Counted from the stretch's first letter, positions 53,824 to 63,488 are shown. The stretch is 64,000 nt of DNA from Chloroflexota bacterium (GCA_009391845.1 QWJG01000003.1:3504-67503); one strand, 5' to 3'. Numbers and translations: made by a program. The notes: generated from the letters alone by a model not told the origin.

Positions 53824-54888
53824 ATGCTGGAACGACTGGCCGAAATCGAAGCGCGCTACCAGGAGCTGACGGATCTTCTCTCTGATCCCGACGTCCTCGC
53901 CGACCACCGTCGGATCGAGGAGATCAGCCGCGAGCGCGCCAGCCTCCAGGTCGTTGTCGACCTCTACCGCGCCTACCGCGAGACCGAATCCGCGCTCACC
54001 GACGCGCGCGCGCTCCTCGATGACGACGACGCTGAGATGGAGCAACTCGGTCGCGACGAGGAAGCGCGCCTCGCGCCGGAGCTGGAAGACTTGGAGCAGC
54101 AGCTCAAAGTGTCGCTGTTGCCGAAGGATCCGGCGGACGAGCGCAACGTGATCGTCGAGATCCGCTCAGGCGCCGGTGGCGACGAGGCCGGCCTCTTCGC
54201 CGCCGATCTGTTCCGCATGTACCAGCGCTACGCCGAGCGGCGGAACTGGAAGGTCGAGGTCCTCAACACCTCGGCCGCGCACTCCGGCGGCTTCAAGGAG
54301 ATCACCTTCGAGTTGACCGGGCAGGGCGCGTTTTCGCGGCTGAAGTACGAATCGGGCGTCCACCGCGTACAGCGCGTGCCCGAGACCGAATCACAGGGTC
54401 GCATCCACACCTCGACGGCGACCGTCGCCGTACTGCCCGAGGTCGACGACATCGACGTCGACATCAACTGGAACGAGGTCCGCATCGACATCTTCCATTC
54501 AGGTGGCGCCGGTGGTCAGAACGTGAACAAGGTGGCGACGGCCGTGCGCATGACGCACGAACCGACCGGCCTCGTCGTCGTCTGCCAGGACGAACGTTCG
54601 CAGTCCAAGAACCGTGCTCGCGCCGAGTCCGTGCTGCGCGCTCGCATCTACGAGCTGGAGCGCCAGCGTCGCGAGGACGAGGAGTCAGCGGCCCGGCGCC
54701 TGCAAGTGGGCAGCGGCGACCGCGCCGAGAAGATCCGCACGTACAACTTCCCGCAGGACCGGATCACCGATCACCGCGTGAACCTCACGATCCATGGCAT
54801 GCCGCGCGTACTGGACGGCGAACTGGACGACCTCATCGAGGCCGTCAGTTCGGACGAAGAAGCGCGGCTGCTCGCCGCTGCCTCCTGA
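53824..54888 (+). CDS. prfA: Peptide chain release factor 1
   Basis: A 354-residue factor that ends translation at UAA/UAG. It shows the coiled N-terminal domain (LAEIEARYQELTDLLSDP), EIRSGAGGDEAGLFAADL, the GGQ loop FHSGGAGGQNVNKVATAVR with the methylated Gln (about residue 230), and RIRTYNFPQ-like EKIRTYNFPQDRITDHRVN. The PrmC methyltransferase that modifies this Gln is encoded two genes downstream. Confidence 0.95.
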   Translation: MLERLAEIEARYQELTDLLSDPDVLADHRRIEEISRERASLQVVVDLYRAYRETESALTDARALLDDDDAEMEQLGRDEEARLAPELEDLEQQLKVSLLPKDPADERNVIVEIRSGAGGDEAGLFAADLFRMYQRYAERRNWKVEVLNTSAAHSGGFKEITFELTGQGAFSRLKYESGVHRVQRVPETESQGRIHTSTATVAVLPEVDDIDVDINWNEVRIDIFHSGGAGGQNVNKVATAVRMTHEPTGLVVVCQDERSQSKNRARAESVLRARIYELERQRREDEESAARRLQVGSGDRAEKIRTYNFPQDRITDHRVNLTIHGMPRVLDGELDDLIEAVSSDEEARLLAAAS

Positions 54889-54907
54889 TCGCGCACGGAA
54901 CCCCCTC

Positions 54908-55744
54908 ATGATTACCAGCACCGCAAACGAGCGGATCCGCGCGATCCGCACCCTCCGCCGCCGCAAGGACCGCGATGAGCGCGGCCTCGCCTACGTCGAG
55001 GGCATCCGCGCCGTGCTCGGGGCAATCGAGGCGGGCGCCGACATCGCGCTGCTCGTGGTGTCGCCCGATCAGCTCAGCAGCGAGCGCGCCCGCGAGGCCC
55101 TGACCACCGCCGAGGCGGCAGGCGTCGAGCGCCTCGATGTGACCGCGAAGGTGTTCGAGTCGATCTCCGATCGCGACGGCCCGCAGGGGCTGGGCGCAGT
55201 GGTGCGACAGCGCTGGCGTTCCCTCAAGACGGTGGAACTGGCCGAGGGCGATCGCTGGATCGCGCTGACCGCGGTGCAGGACCCGGGCAACCTGGGCACC
55301 GTGCTGCGCACCGCCGACGCGACCGGGGCGGCGGGTGTGATCCTGCTGGAATCCGGCGCCGATCCCTGGGACCGCACGGCGATGCGAGCGAGCACCGGCG
55401 CCGTCTTCACCCAGCACCTCGTGCGTACCGACTGGGCCTCGTTCGCCGAGTGGGCGCGCGCGGCCGGCGCAACCGTGATCGGTGCCACCGACGACGCGGA
55501 GACCTCCTACCGCGACGCCGACTACGGCGCGCGCACCGTCCTGCTGATGGGCAGCGAGCGCGAAGGCCTGAACGGCACCCAACGCCGGTTCTGCGACCGG
55601 CTGGTCGCGATTCCGATGCGCGGCAGCGTCGACTCGTTGAACCTCGGCGTCGCGGCCTCGCTCGCCCTCTACGAGGTGCTGCACCAGCGCGAGGCCACCG
55701 CCGACACCGAGACGGGAGCCCCCGTCACCGAGGTGCCCGCGTGA
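54908..55744 (+). CDS. SPOUT-family RNA 2'-O-methyltransferase (TrmH/RlmB type)
   Basis: A 278-residue protein: an N-terminal substrate-binding domain (about residues 1-95, SYVEG-like LAYVEGIRAVLGAIEAG) and a SPOUT knot domain. The three SPOUT motifs are recognisable: LTAVQDPGNLGTVLRTADATG, VLLMGSEREGL and IPMRGSVDSLNLGVAASLALYE. The target is probably a 23S rRNA ribose, but the nucleotide cannot be named. The ATG at 54908 lies 19 bases after prfA; the stop overlaps prmC (GTGA). Confidence 0.88.
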   Translation: MITSTANERIRAIRTLRRRKDRDERGLAYVEGIRAVLGAIEAGADIALLVVSPDQLSSERAREALTTAEAAGVERLDVTAKVFESISDRDGPQGLGAVVRQRWRSLKTVELAEGDRWIALTAVQDPGNLGTVLRTADATGAAGVILLESGADPWDRTAMRASTGAVFTQHLVRTDWASFAEWARAAGATVIGATDDAETSYRDADYGARTVLLMGSEREGLNGTQRRFCDRLVAIPMRGSVDSLNLGVAASLALYEVLHQREATADTETGAPVTEVPA

Positions 55745-56649
55745 CCGATGGCGGCGCAGCGCCGTCGCGGGTCCGCGATCTGCTCCGGCTCGCCGCGAAT
55801 CGGCTGCTCGCCGTCGCCGGTGCCGACGACCTTGATGAGGCCCAGCTCGAGGTGGAATTGCTCTACGGCCGCGCCGCCGGCCTCGATCGCGTGCACGTAC
55901 TCGCGGCCGGCGGCGACGCCGTCGATCCGGCGGTCAGCGAGCCCTTCGAGGCCCTCCTGCTGCGCCGGCTGGCGCATGAGCCGCTGGCGTACATCCTCGG
56001 CCAGCGCGAGTTCTACGGCCTGACCTTCGAGGTTGGCGACGGCGCACTCGTGCCACGTCCCGAGACCGAGACTCTGGTGGAGGCAGCCCTCGCAGCGATT
56101 CGCGAGCACCCGCGCAACCGCCGCCTCGTGCGCGTCGCCGACATCGGGACCGGCACCGGGATCGTCGCGATCGCGGTGGCGCGACATGCGCCCTCGGTGA
56201 AGATGTTCGCCGTCGATGCCTCGACCGCCGCGCTGCAGTGGGCCGGGAAGAACCGCCGCCGCCTCGGGCCGATGGAGCGGGTCGTCCTCCTCACCGGCGA
56301 TCTGCTCGCACCGTTGAGCGAGCCGCTCGATGTGTTGCTCGCCAACCTCCCGTACGTCCCCACCGAGGAGTACGAGACGCTCCCCGACGAGATCCGCGCG
56401 CACGAGCCGGAACTGGCCGTCGACGGCGGCGACGATGGACTGGACATCTACCGCCGCTTTGCCGAACAGCTCCCCGCGCATCTCGTCGACGACACCTACG
56501 CGGTGCTCGTGGAGATCGGCGCCGGGCAGGCCTTGTTCGCCGAAGACATCCTTCTCGATGCCCTCGGACGCCCGACCAACGCCGAGGTGCGAACGCACCG
56601 CGACCTGCGCGGCATCCGGCGCGTGGTCGAGGTCCGCGTCGGCTACTGA
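55741..56649 (+). CDS. prmC: Release factor glutamine methyltransferase PrmC
   Basis: A 302-residue enzyme that methylates the GGQ glutamine of release factors. An N-terminal helical domain (HEPLAYILGQREFYGLTF) precedes the SAM domain (RVADIGTGTGIVAIAVARH). The catalytic NPPY motif reads ANLPYVPTEEY, with Leu for the first Pro, a variant still keeping Asn, Pro and Tyr. Its overlap with the SPOUT gene and closeness to prfA support the role. Confidence 0.9.
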   Translation: MTDGGAAPSRVRDLLRLAANRLLAVAGADDLDEAQLEVELLYGRAAGLDRVHVLAAGGDAVDPAVSEPFEALLLRRLAHEPLAYILGQREFYGLTFEVGDGALVPRPETETLVEAALAAIREHPRNRRLVRVADIGTGTGIVAIAVARHAPSVKMFAVDASTAALQWAGKNRRRLGPMERVVLLTGDLLAPLSEPLDVLLANLPYVPTEEYETLPDEIRAHEPELAVDGGDDGLDIYRRFAEQLPAHLVDDTYAVLVEIGAGQALFAEDILLDALGRPTNAEVRTHRDLRGIRRVVEVRVGY

Positions 56650-56737
56650 CGCCAGACCACCGCTCGCTCGCAATCTGTCGGGAACCGCACCCCTTGCCGA
56701 GTCGTTATGACAAGGCACCCCCGAGGAGCGTGCCGCG

Positions 56738-57628
56738 ATGCGACAGACCGCCCGCCGATACCTGCCTCGTCCGATCCGCCTCGCCGTCGCGCTGCTCAGG
56801 CGCGCCGCCGCCGACGCGCTGGCGGGCTACCGATTCGCCTCGAGTCGCGCCGGCATCGAGGGCTTCGTCCAGCCGTTCAGACGGTATGCGCTGCCGCTCC
56901 GGGTCTATCCGGGACAAGAAGCGGTCGCCGAGGCAAAACGCCGCAACTCCCTGATCCTCGCGGCCGCGCTGGACGGCACAGTCGTCGGTCCGGGTGAGGT
57001 CTGGTCGCTGTGGCGGTTCGCCGGCGCACGGACACGCCGAAAGGGCTACGGCGAAGCCGCCGCGATCGTCGACGGCGAACTCACGACCTCGGTCGGCGGC
57101 GCGACCTGCCTGGTCTCGACGGTGATCTTCAACGCGGGGCTGATCGCGGGCCTCGACGTCGTCGAGCGAACGCAGCACTCGGTCGATACCTACGGAGAAC
57201 GCCGCTACTTCGAACTCGGACGCGACGCCACGATCGAGTACGGGTACCTCGATCTGCGCTTTGCCAATCCGTATCCCTACCCGCTCCGCCTCACGGTGAC
57301 GGTTGAGCCGGACGAGGTCCGCGCGGCGTTTCACGCGCCCGCGCATCGCCCGATCGACGTCCTGGTCGAGGTGCGCGTCGATCGCTCCAACCCCTCGGTG
57401 ATCCGCACCGAGACCATCCAGACGACCCGGGGCACGATGCTCCCGACGCGCCGCTGGATCGGGCATTCCAGCTACCGAGTGCCGGTGTCAGCCCCAGCGA
57501 CCGCCCGGACAACTGGGCGCGGTATCCAGAGCCTGACGAGCAATGGCGCAGCCCGCGACGGAGTGCCATCGTCCCGCGGGAATCCGACGTTCGGCAGCGG
57601 GCACGTCGCGGTGGGGCCGCTACCGTGA
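56738..57628 (+). CDS. VanW family protein
   Basis: A 296-residue protein with a VanW domain at about residues 60-180: SLILAAALDGTVVGPGEVWSLW, GYGEAAAIVDGELTTSVGGATCLVSTVIFNAGL and YLDLRFANPYPYPLRLTV, all typical. The N-terminal basic/hydrophobic stretch may anchor it in the membrane, although no clean signal is visible. VanW is found in some vancomycin gene clusters, but it is widespread and of unknown function. The C-terminal ~50 residues are low-complexity. A GAGGAG lies before the ATG. Confidence 0.85.
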   Translation: MRQTARRYLPRPIRLAVALLRRAAADALAGYRFASSRAGIEGFVQPFRRYALPLRVYPGQEAVAEAKRRNSLILAAALDGTVVGPGEVWSLWRFAGARTRRKGYGEAAAIVDGELTTSVGGATCLVSTVIFNAGLIAGLDVVERTQHSVDTYGERRYFELGRDATIEYGYLDLRFANPYPYPLRLTVTVEPDEVRAAFHAPAHRPIDVLVEVRVDRSNPSVIRTETIQTTRGTMLPTRRWIGHSSYRVPVSAPATARTTGRGIQSLTSNGAARDGVPSSRGNPTFGSGHVAVGPLP

Positions 57629-57681
57629 AATCGCCCGGCGGCGCCGGCCCACGGCGCCCGGGCGCTACCGGGAGGTGCAGC

Positions 57682-58230
57682 ATGACCCGCGCACTCGTCG
57701 TCTTCGAATCCATGTACGGCAATAACCAGCAGCTAGCCGCCGCGATCGCCGATGGCGTGCGATCCGCCGGCGGCCTGGCAGAGGTCCTCGAGGTGAGCGA
57801 CGCTCCACGCGCGCTGCCGGCAGACGTGTCGCTGCTACTCGTCGGTGCTCCAAACCACGCGACCGGGCTGCCGCATCAATCAGGTCGAACGAGCGCCGCG
57901 AAAGAGACCGATCAACCGCTGGTCTCGAGCGGGATCGGGTTGCGCGAGTGGTTCGACCAACTCGAGAAGCCCCCGCATGCCGTGAGCGCGGCCGGATGGG
58001 ATACCCGGCTCACCAAGCCGCGCTTCCTGCGCTTCCTCGATCGCGCGTCCCGCGGCATCGAGCAGCGCCTCCGCCGTCGAGGGCTGCGGATCGTCGTCCG
58101 CGCGGAGCACTTCTACGTGACCGGCACCACCGGTCCGCTCGCCGACGGCGAGCTAGACCGCGCGCGCCAGTGGGGGACCGCACTCGCCTCGTACGTCACG
58201 ACCTCGGAACCAGCGCGGTCGGAACGGTAG
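57682..58230 (+). CDS. Flavodoxin-like protein
   Basis: A 182-residue protein with the flavodoxin FMN phosphate loop at the start (VVFESMYGNNQQLAAAIADG, about residues 6-25). LLLVGAPNHATGLP corresponds to the second FMN loop. A 40-residue insertion follows with WFDQLEKPP. Likely FMN-binding electron carrier or flavoprotein-like regulator. The ATG is preceded by GGGAGGTG. Likely transcribed with VanW. Confidence 0.8.
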   Translation: MTRALVVFESMYGNNQQLAAAIADGVRSAGGLAEVLEVSDAPRALPADVSLLLVGAPNHATGLPHQSGRTSAAKETDQPLVSSGIGLREWFDQLEKPPHAVSAAGWDTRLTKPRFLRFLDRASRGIEQRLRRRGLRIVVRAEHFYVTGTTGPLADGELDRARQWGTALASYVTTSEPARSER

Positions 58231-58254
58231 GCCGCTCGTCGCCGTGATCACAGA

Positions 58255-58638
58255 ATGAGGTTCAACCGCTCGGTGCTGGTCACGGCACTGCTGGCCGAGA
58301 AGGTCGTGCAGCACGCCTTCATCACCTGGGGCTTCACGACGGACCGCTTCGATCTCCGGGCGGACGCGCCGTTCGACCACCGCTGGTTCGCGGTCAGCGG
58401 TGGCGTCGTCGCGATCCTCTTCGCGGTCGCCCTCGCTGGCAAGCTCCGTCGCGCCCGCTGGCATGCCCCGCTCTACGCGGGCCTCGCTGCCTTCGATATC
58501 GCCGGGGAGTTCGTCTACCAGGGTGGCCCGAGGATCGTCATCACGGTGTCGCTGCTCGTCGCAACGGTGTTGTTCGTCGCGGGCGTCCGTGAGATCCGTC
58601 GACCCGCGACCCAGGCGCTACCCGCCGAGGATCCGTGA
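58255..58638 (+). CDS. Small integral membrane protein of unknown function
   Basis: A 127-residue protein with about four hydrophobic segments (FNRSVLVTALLAEKVVQHAF, VSGGVVAILFAVALAG, APLYAGLAAFDIAGEFVY and ITVSLLVATVLFVAGV). No motif I recognise. It follows the flavodoxin-like gene by 24 bases and is closed by a strong hairpin at 58653. Confidence 0.6.
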   Translation: MRFNRSVLVTALLAEKVVQHAFITWGFTTDRFDLRADAPFDHRWFAVSGGVVAILFAVALAGKLRRARWHAPLYAGLAAFDIAGEFVYQGGPRIVITVSLLVATVLFVAGVREIRRPATQALPAEDP

Positions 58639-58652
58639 TTTCCGGACAGCAA

Positions 58653-58679
58653 ACGGGCCGGGGATGTCCCCCGGCCCGT
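58653..58679. terminator. Bidirectional stem-loop between convergent genes
   Basis: A perfect 11-bp stem (58653-58663 with 58669-58679), 5-base loop, placed between the plus-strand membrane protein and the minus-strand guaB3. No long T-run on either side. Confidence 0.65.
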
Positions 58680-58714
58680 CGTGTGCCGATAGCGGAGGGG
58701 CCTGAGCCCGAGGC

Positions 58715-59932
58715 CTAGACGCCCGCCGGGCGGGTCTGCGCAATCTGGTAAATCTTGCCCTCGGTCTTGATCGACGGCGCGATTATCATTCGTGCGTCGT
58801 GGAACTCCTGGATCGTCCGCGCCCCGCACGTCGCCATCGACGTAGTGAGCGCACCAACGAGGTTTTCCGTACCGTTCGTCTGAGAAGTCGGCCCGAACAG
58901 CAACTTCTCCACCGTGTGCGTCTGTCCCACCTCGACGCGCACCCCCCGAGGCAGCGCGGAGTGCGGCGTCGCCATTCCCCAGTGGAATCCGCGGCCGGGT
59001 GCACCCTCGCAACTTGCGAACGGCGACCCGATCATCACGGCGTCGGCGCCGGCGCAGATCGACTTCGACACGTCGCCGCCGGTGCGCAGGCCGCCGTCGG
59101 TGATGATCGGGACGTAGCGACCGGTGCGCTCGAAGTAGACGTCGCGCGCGTAAGCCGTCTCGATGGTCGCGCTGACCTGCGGCATGCCGATGCCGAGCAC
59201 CTCGCGCGAGGTGCAGGCCGCGCCCGGACCGACGCCGACGAGCACGCCGTGGACGCCGGTGTCCATCAGCTCCAGCGTCGCCTGGAAGTCGACGGTGTTG
59301 CCGACGAGGATCGGCACCCCGTCCATCTGCCGCACCAGCTCATCGAGCCGGAGCCCCTTGAGCGAGCTGGAGACGTGGCGCGCGGTGGTGACGGTGGAGG
59401 CGACGACGAAGTAATCCGTGCCGGCGTCCTTGGTGATCGGGGCGAACTTCTTGGTGTTCTGTGGGGTGCCCGCAACGATCGCGATGCCGCCGCCGGCCTT
59501 GATCTCTTCGACGCGTTGGCCGACCAGGTGCTCCTTGACCGGCTCGCTGTAGATCCGCTGGATCGTGGCGGTCGCCTGATCGATCGAGGCGGCGGCGATC
59601 TCCTCGAGGACCGCGTCCGCATCCTCGTAGCGCGTCCACACGCCATCGAGGTTGAGAACGGCCAGTCCGCCGAGCTGGGTCATCCGGATCGCGAACTTCG
59701 GATCGACCACCCCATCCATCGAGGATGCAATGATCGGGGTGCGGAACGTGTGCTCCCCGAGCGTGAACGTCGGTTCCACCAGCTCCGGGTTCGTCGTCAC
59801 GGCTCCGGGCACGATTGCCACATCGTCGAAGCCATAGCTGTGATCGAGCTGCTTCGGTCGCGCTGCCATGCGCTCCAGTTCCTCACTGCTCGTCGCGGTC
59901 GTCGTCGGTCGATCCAGTACCAAGGTCCCCAC
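58715..59932 (-). CDS. guaB3: GuaB3-type IMP dehydrogenase family protein
   Basis: A 405-residue TIM-barrel protein of the IMPDH/GMP reductase superfamily. SYGFDDVAIVPGAVTTNPELV at the N-terminus, IIASSMDGVVD, VGVGPGAACTSREVLGIG (with the catalytic Cys) and IITDGGLRTGGDVSKSI are typical of the GuaB3 branch. It lacks the CBS domain insert of standard IMPDH. It may act in guanine nucleotide metabolism, but the exact reaction in this branch is unsettled. Start GTG 59932; the Met at 59869, right before the conserved part, is possible. The 248 bases upstream contain two short hairpins and no gene. Confidence 0.85.
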   Translation of the reverse strand: MGTLVLDRPTTTATSSEELERMAARPKQLDHSYGFDDVAIVPGAVTTNPELVEPTFTLGEHTFRTPIIASSMDGVVDPKFAIRMTQLGGLAVLNLDGVWTRYEDADAVLEEIAAASIDQATATIQRIYSEPVKEHLVGQRVEEIKAGGGIAIVAGTPQNTKKFAPITKDAGTDYFVVASTVTTARHVSSSLKGLRLDELVRQMDGVPILVGNTVDFQATLELMDTGVHGVLVGVGPGAACTSREVLGIGMPQVSATIETAYARDVYFERTGRYVPIITDGGLRTGGDVSKSICAGADAVMIGSPFASCEGAPGRGFHWGMATPHSALPRGVRVEVGQTHTVEKLLFGPTSQTNGTENLVGALTTSMATCGARTIQEFHDARMIIAPSIKTEGKIYQIAQTRPAGV

Positions 59933-60180
59933 CCCTTAAACGCAGGAACCCCTCGGATGAGGGGTCCCGTCAAAACGCGTGCTGCGCCCCTCCACGAATG
60001 GAGGAAGCGAAATTGGAATACTTCATCGCCATGGGCATGACCCCGCCATTGGTCACGAACCATCGAAAAGATATTCGACTTAGGTTGCCACCGCCCGCAG
60101 CGTTGGTCAAACCGTACCGATCAAGAACGTAAACACATCTGACGGATTGTCAGTGATATCCGGTCCACGAGGACTCGACG

Positions 60181-61491
60181 CTATCGATTCGCCTCGAATG
60201 GCGGCCACTCGACGGCCGGTTCGGTTTCGGAAGAACCGCCCCACCCCGAACCACACCCGCCACCGCCCAATGTCCACGTGGCGGTACTGAAGGCGATCCG
60301 CCCGTCGTCGAGCACCCCGTATCCGTCCCGCAGCCCCAACTGTGGCAGGTGGTACGAGATCCCCTCTGCCAACGTCACCCCGAGGCGACCGATGCTCCAA
60401 ACGTCCCGTCGTTGGCGGCCATGCAACTCAAACGTCCCGTCGATCCGAACGTCGTATTCGCCGAACTCCAGCGTCCCCGCGTCGATCCATGGCTCGCCGC
60501 CGCAGCCACCCGCAAACGAAGGGATGAAGAAGCGAAACAGCGGTTCGGCATCGGCGCTGAACAGATACGCCAACTCGCCGCCCGACGCCGGCATGTCATC
60601 CAGGAAGAGATGCCGATCGTCCGAGGACCAGCGAGGGTTCAACCAGTACCCGCCGGCCTCGTCGCCGAACTCACCCTCGAACTGACCGAACAGCTCCCCC
60701 GCCCGGCTGAACACCCGGAGGTGGCCCCGCGTGACCACCGCGATCCGCTCGCTGTCGTGTGACCACTCCATCGACACCCCTCTCGAGGTTGCTCCGGCGT
60801 CGATGCTCACGAGCGACCAATCCCCAACCGTGCGCACACTCACCACGAGTGACGGCCCGCCGCCCGGCGCGATCGCATACGCGATCAGATCTCCGTCACC
60901 TGACCACGACACGGCCGTGTCAGAATCCACCCCACCGCGCCACAGCTCACCGAGGTGCTAACCGCGCCCATCGAACGCCGACACCACGAATCGGTCTTGC
61001 GTCGTCGCAACGAATCCCGCTCCGCCGGGCCCCAGCTCGATCGGGAGGGAGTCCGCCACGATCGTCCGGTCGGCCCCGTCCTCCGTCCGCAGCAGCCGGA
61101 ACCCCTCCGCCACCTGGTACACCACGTACGACCCGTCCGGTGCCACCGCGACCTCGGGAAACGCGCCCGGCGTGACCCACGCCTCCGCCGCGCCCGTCTC
61201 CGGGTCGACGAACACCACCGCCGGCGCAACGTCGATCACCTCCCCCGCCGCGAACCGTTCGAGGTGAGGCGGCCCCGGCGTCGCCGTCGGCGCGGCAGCG
61301 CCCGTCGCGCTTGCGCTCGCGCTCGGCGCAATCGTCGCCGTCACTGTCCGCGTCGCTTCCGAGGTTGGAGACACGCCGGCCGTTGCCGTTGTCGTGGCCC
61401 CATCCTCATCCGAGTCGCACGCCGCGACGAGGAACAGCGCGACCAGCGGGGCCAGTGCCAGCGAGAATCCGAGGCTGCCCGGCAGTTTCAT
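60181..61491 (-). pseudogene. Beta-propeller (PD40/TolB-like) lipoprotein interrupted by an in-frame TAG
   Basis: Reading from the ATG at 61491 gives a lipoprotein signal (LFLVAAC, Cys about residue 25), a Thr/Ser/Ala linker, then propeller-like strands (FPEVAVAPDGSYVVYQ). A TAG at 60958-60960 follows FVVSAFDGRG. The same frame continues without shift through HLGELWRGGVDSDTAVSWSGDG, WSHDSERIAVVTRGHLRVF and RWSSDDRHLFLDD to a stop at 60181. This fits one ~436-residue protein with a CAG-to-TAG change. The alternatives are two coupled genes (the second from GTG 60930) or readthrough. Function unknown; perhaps surface sensing or binding. Confidence 0.7.
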
Positions 61492-61497
61492 TACACA

Positions 61498-61503
61498 AGG
61501 CTA
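61498..61503 (-). promoter_or_regulatory. Candidate -10 element (TAGCCT) of the propeller lipoprotein
   Basis: TAGCCT, six bases, then the ATG at 61491. A weak hexamer, but the spacing matches the leaderless group. Confidence 0.35.
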
Positions 61504-61585
61504 ACGTCGGCTCGTCACCCCCGGTTCCCCGCCCGCCCCCTCCACCAGCAGGGTCAGCCCTGCCGACCCCAACCCTCCGAGGTGC

Positions 61586-61591
61586 TACGAT
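61586..61591 (+). promoter_or_regulatory. Candidate -10 element (TACGAT) of metG
   Basis: TACGAT, eight bases, then the ATG at 61600, without a Shine-Dalgarno in between. Confidence 0.4.
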
Positions 61592-61599
61592 CCGCCGCC

Positions 61600-63282
61600 A
61601 TGACTGAAGAATCCGCCCCCGAAACAATCCTCGTCGCCGTCGCGTGGCCGTATGCCAACGGGCACCTGCACGCCGGACAGATCGCGGGCGCCTACCTGCC
61701 CGCCGACATCTACGCCCGCTACCACCGCATGCGCGGCAATCGCACCCTCATGGTCTCCGGCTCCGACGCCCACGGCACCCCGGTCACCGTCCGCGCGGAG
61801 TCCGAGGGCATCACCCCCTCCGAGGTCTTCGAGCGCTACCACACCAGCTTCCTCGACACCTTCGAGCGCTTCGGCATCACCTTCGACCTCTTCACCTCGA
61901 CCGACACCGCGAACCACGCCGCGGTCACCCAGGACATGTTCCTGAAGCTCCTCGCGAACGAGTACCTCTACGAGGCCGAACAGACCCTCCTCTACGACCC
62001 GAAAGTCGAGCGCTTCCTCCCCGATCGTTATGTCGAGGGCACCTGCCCTCACTGCGGCTTCGAGAAAGCCCGCGGCGACCAGTGCGACAACTGCGGCCGC
62101 ACCCTCGACGCCCTCGAGTTGATCGACCCACGCTCGAAGGTGAGCGACGCGACGCCGGTCCCGCGCAAGACCACCCACCACTTCCTCAAGCTCTCCGCCT
62201 TCAACGACCGCCTCACCGAGTGGGTCGAGCAGCAGGAGCACTGGCGCCCCGCCGTCCGCAACTTCACGCTCGGCATGCTCCGCGAGGGCCTGCACGACCG
62301 CGCCATCACCCGCGACATCGCCTGGGGCGTCCCCGTCCCCCTCGAGGGCTACGAATCCAAGCGCATCTACGTCTGGTTCGAGGCCGTCATCGGCTACCTC
62401 AGCGCCACCAAGGAGTGGGCGGTCAGCTCCGGCGACCCCGAAGCCTGGAAGGCCTGGTGGCAAGACCCCCAGGCCCGCACCGTCTACTTCCAGGGCAAGG
62501 ACAACGTCCCGTTCCACACCGTCATCTGGCCCGCGATGCTCATGGGCTACGGCGGCCTCAACCTTCCGTACGACGTCCCCGCCAACCAGTACGTCACCAT
62601 CTCCGGCTCCAAGGCCTCCACCAGCGGAAACTGGGCCGTCTGGATGCCCGACTACCTCGACCGCCACGACCCCGACCCGCTGCGCTACGCCCTCACCGTC
62701 CTCATGCCCGAAACCTCGGACAGCGACTTCTCCTGGGCCGAATACGTCCGCCGCAACAACGACGAGCTCGTCGCCCGCTGGGGTAACCTCGTCAACCGCG
62801 TCCTCACCATCACCCGCCGCAACTTCGAGGACCACGTCCCCCCCGCGCCCGCCACCCTCGCCCCCGAGTCCGAGGCCTTACTCCGCCGCACCGACGAAGC
62901 CTTCGAGGTCGTCGGCGCCCACATCAACGACGTCCAACTCCGCCGCGCACTCAGCAGCGCCATGGAGATCGCCCAGGCCGCGAACCAGTACCTCGAGGAA
63001 CGCGCGCCCTGGTCAGCCGTCAAGACCGACCGCGATCACGCCGCCGAGACCCTGCACACCGCGATCAACACCATCAGCGGCCTCGTCACCTTGCTGCAGC
63101 CCTTCCTCCCCTTCACCTGCGCACAGACCTGGGCCTTCCTCGGCCACGAAGGCGACGTACAGTCCGCCGGCTGGCGCCGCACCCCCGTCGCCGGCCTCAC
63201 CCCTCTCCCCGAACCCCACCCCCTCTTCACCAAACTCGACGACTCCGTGATCGAAGAAGAAGAGTCCCGCCTCGGCAAGTGA
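61600..63282 (+). CDS. metG: Methionine-tRNA ligase
   Basis: A 560-residue class I aminoacyl-tRNA synthetase. The HIGH motif appears as YANGHLHAGQIAG (about residues 18-30), and the zinc knuckle is CPHCGFEKARGDQCDNCG (about 148-165). The KMSKS loop appears as SGSKASTSGNWAVW (about 345-358), a marked variant, although KxSxS-type loops occur in this subfamily. The DRHDPDPLRYALTVL segment and helical anticodon domain follow. There is no C-terminal tRNA-binding EMAP domain. Codon third positions strongly prefer C. Confidence 0.94.
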   Translation: MTEESAPETILVAVAWPYANGHLHAGQIAGAYLPADIYARYHRMRGNRTLMVSGSDAHGTPVTVRAESEGITPSEVFERYHTSFLDTFERFGITFDLFTSTDTANHAAVTQDMFLKLLANEYLYEAEQTLLYDPKVERFLPDRYVEGTCPHCGFEKARGDQCDNCGRTLDALELIDPRSKVSDATPVPRKTTHHFLKLSAFNDRLTEWVEQQEHWRPAVRNFTLGMLREGLHDRAITRDIAWGVPVPLEGYESKRIYVWFEAVIGYLSATKEWAVSSGDPEAWKAWWQDPQARTVYFQGKDNVPFHTVIWPAMLMGYGGLNLPYDVPANQYVTISGSKASTSGNWAVWMPDYLDRHDPDPLRYALTVLMPETSDSDFSWAEYVRRNNDELVARWGNLVNRVLTITRRNFEDHVPPAPATLAPESEALLRRTDEAFEVVGAHINDVQLRRALSSAMEIAQAANQYLEERAPWSAVKTDRDHAAETLHTAINTISGLVTLLQPFLPFTCAQTWAFLGHEGDVQSAGWRRTPVAGLTPLPEPHPLFTKLDDSVIEEEESRLGK

Positions 63283-63488
63283 CGCGGGCGTACCGCCCGA
63301 TCCCGGCACGATCGACACACCGGCGCCGCCAGAGCCATCCGCATCGCCAATCCCCCCGCGCCTCGAGCCGAACGCCGCCATCATCCGAGCGCCTAGCCCC
63401 ACACCACCACCGCCGCCCCCGTTCCGCCCCCGTTCGCTGCCGTCCGCTCCTGTCCGCTCCTGTCCGTCCGCCTCCCCATCTGTCCCTC
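63283..63488. other. Gene-free C-rich spacer after metG
   Basis: About 200 bases rich in C on the plus strand, with small direct repeats such as GTCCGCTCCT twice near 63449-63470. No believable start, coding pattern or RNA signature on either strand. No T-run terminator is seen after metG. Confidence 0.6.

Noticed and set aside
56738..57628. A vancomycin resistance locus suggested by VanW
   Set aside because: No vanH, vanA, vanX or VanRS-type genes are nearby; VanW domains are widespread outside resistance clusters.
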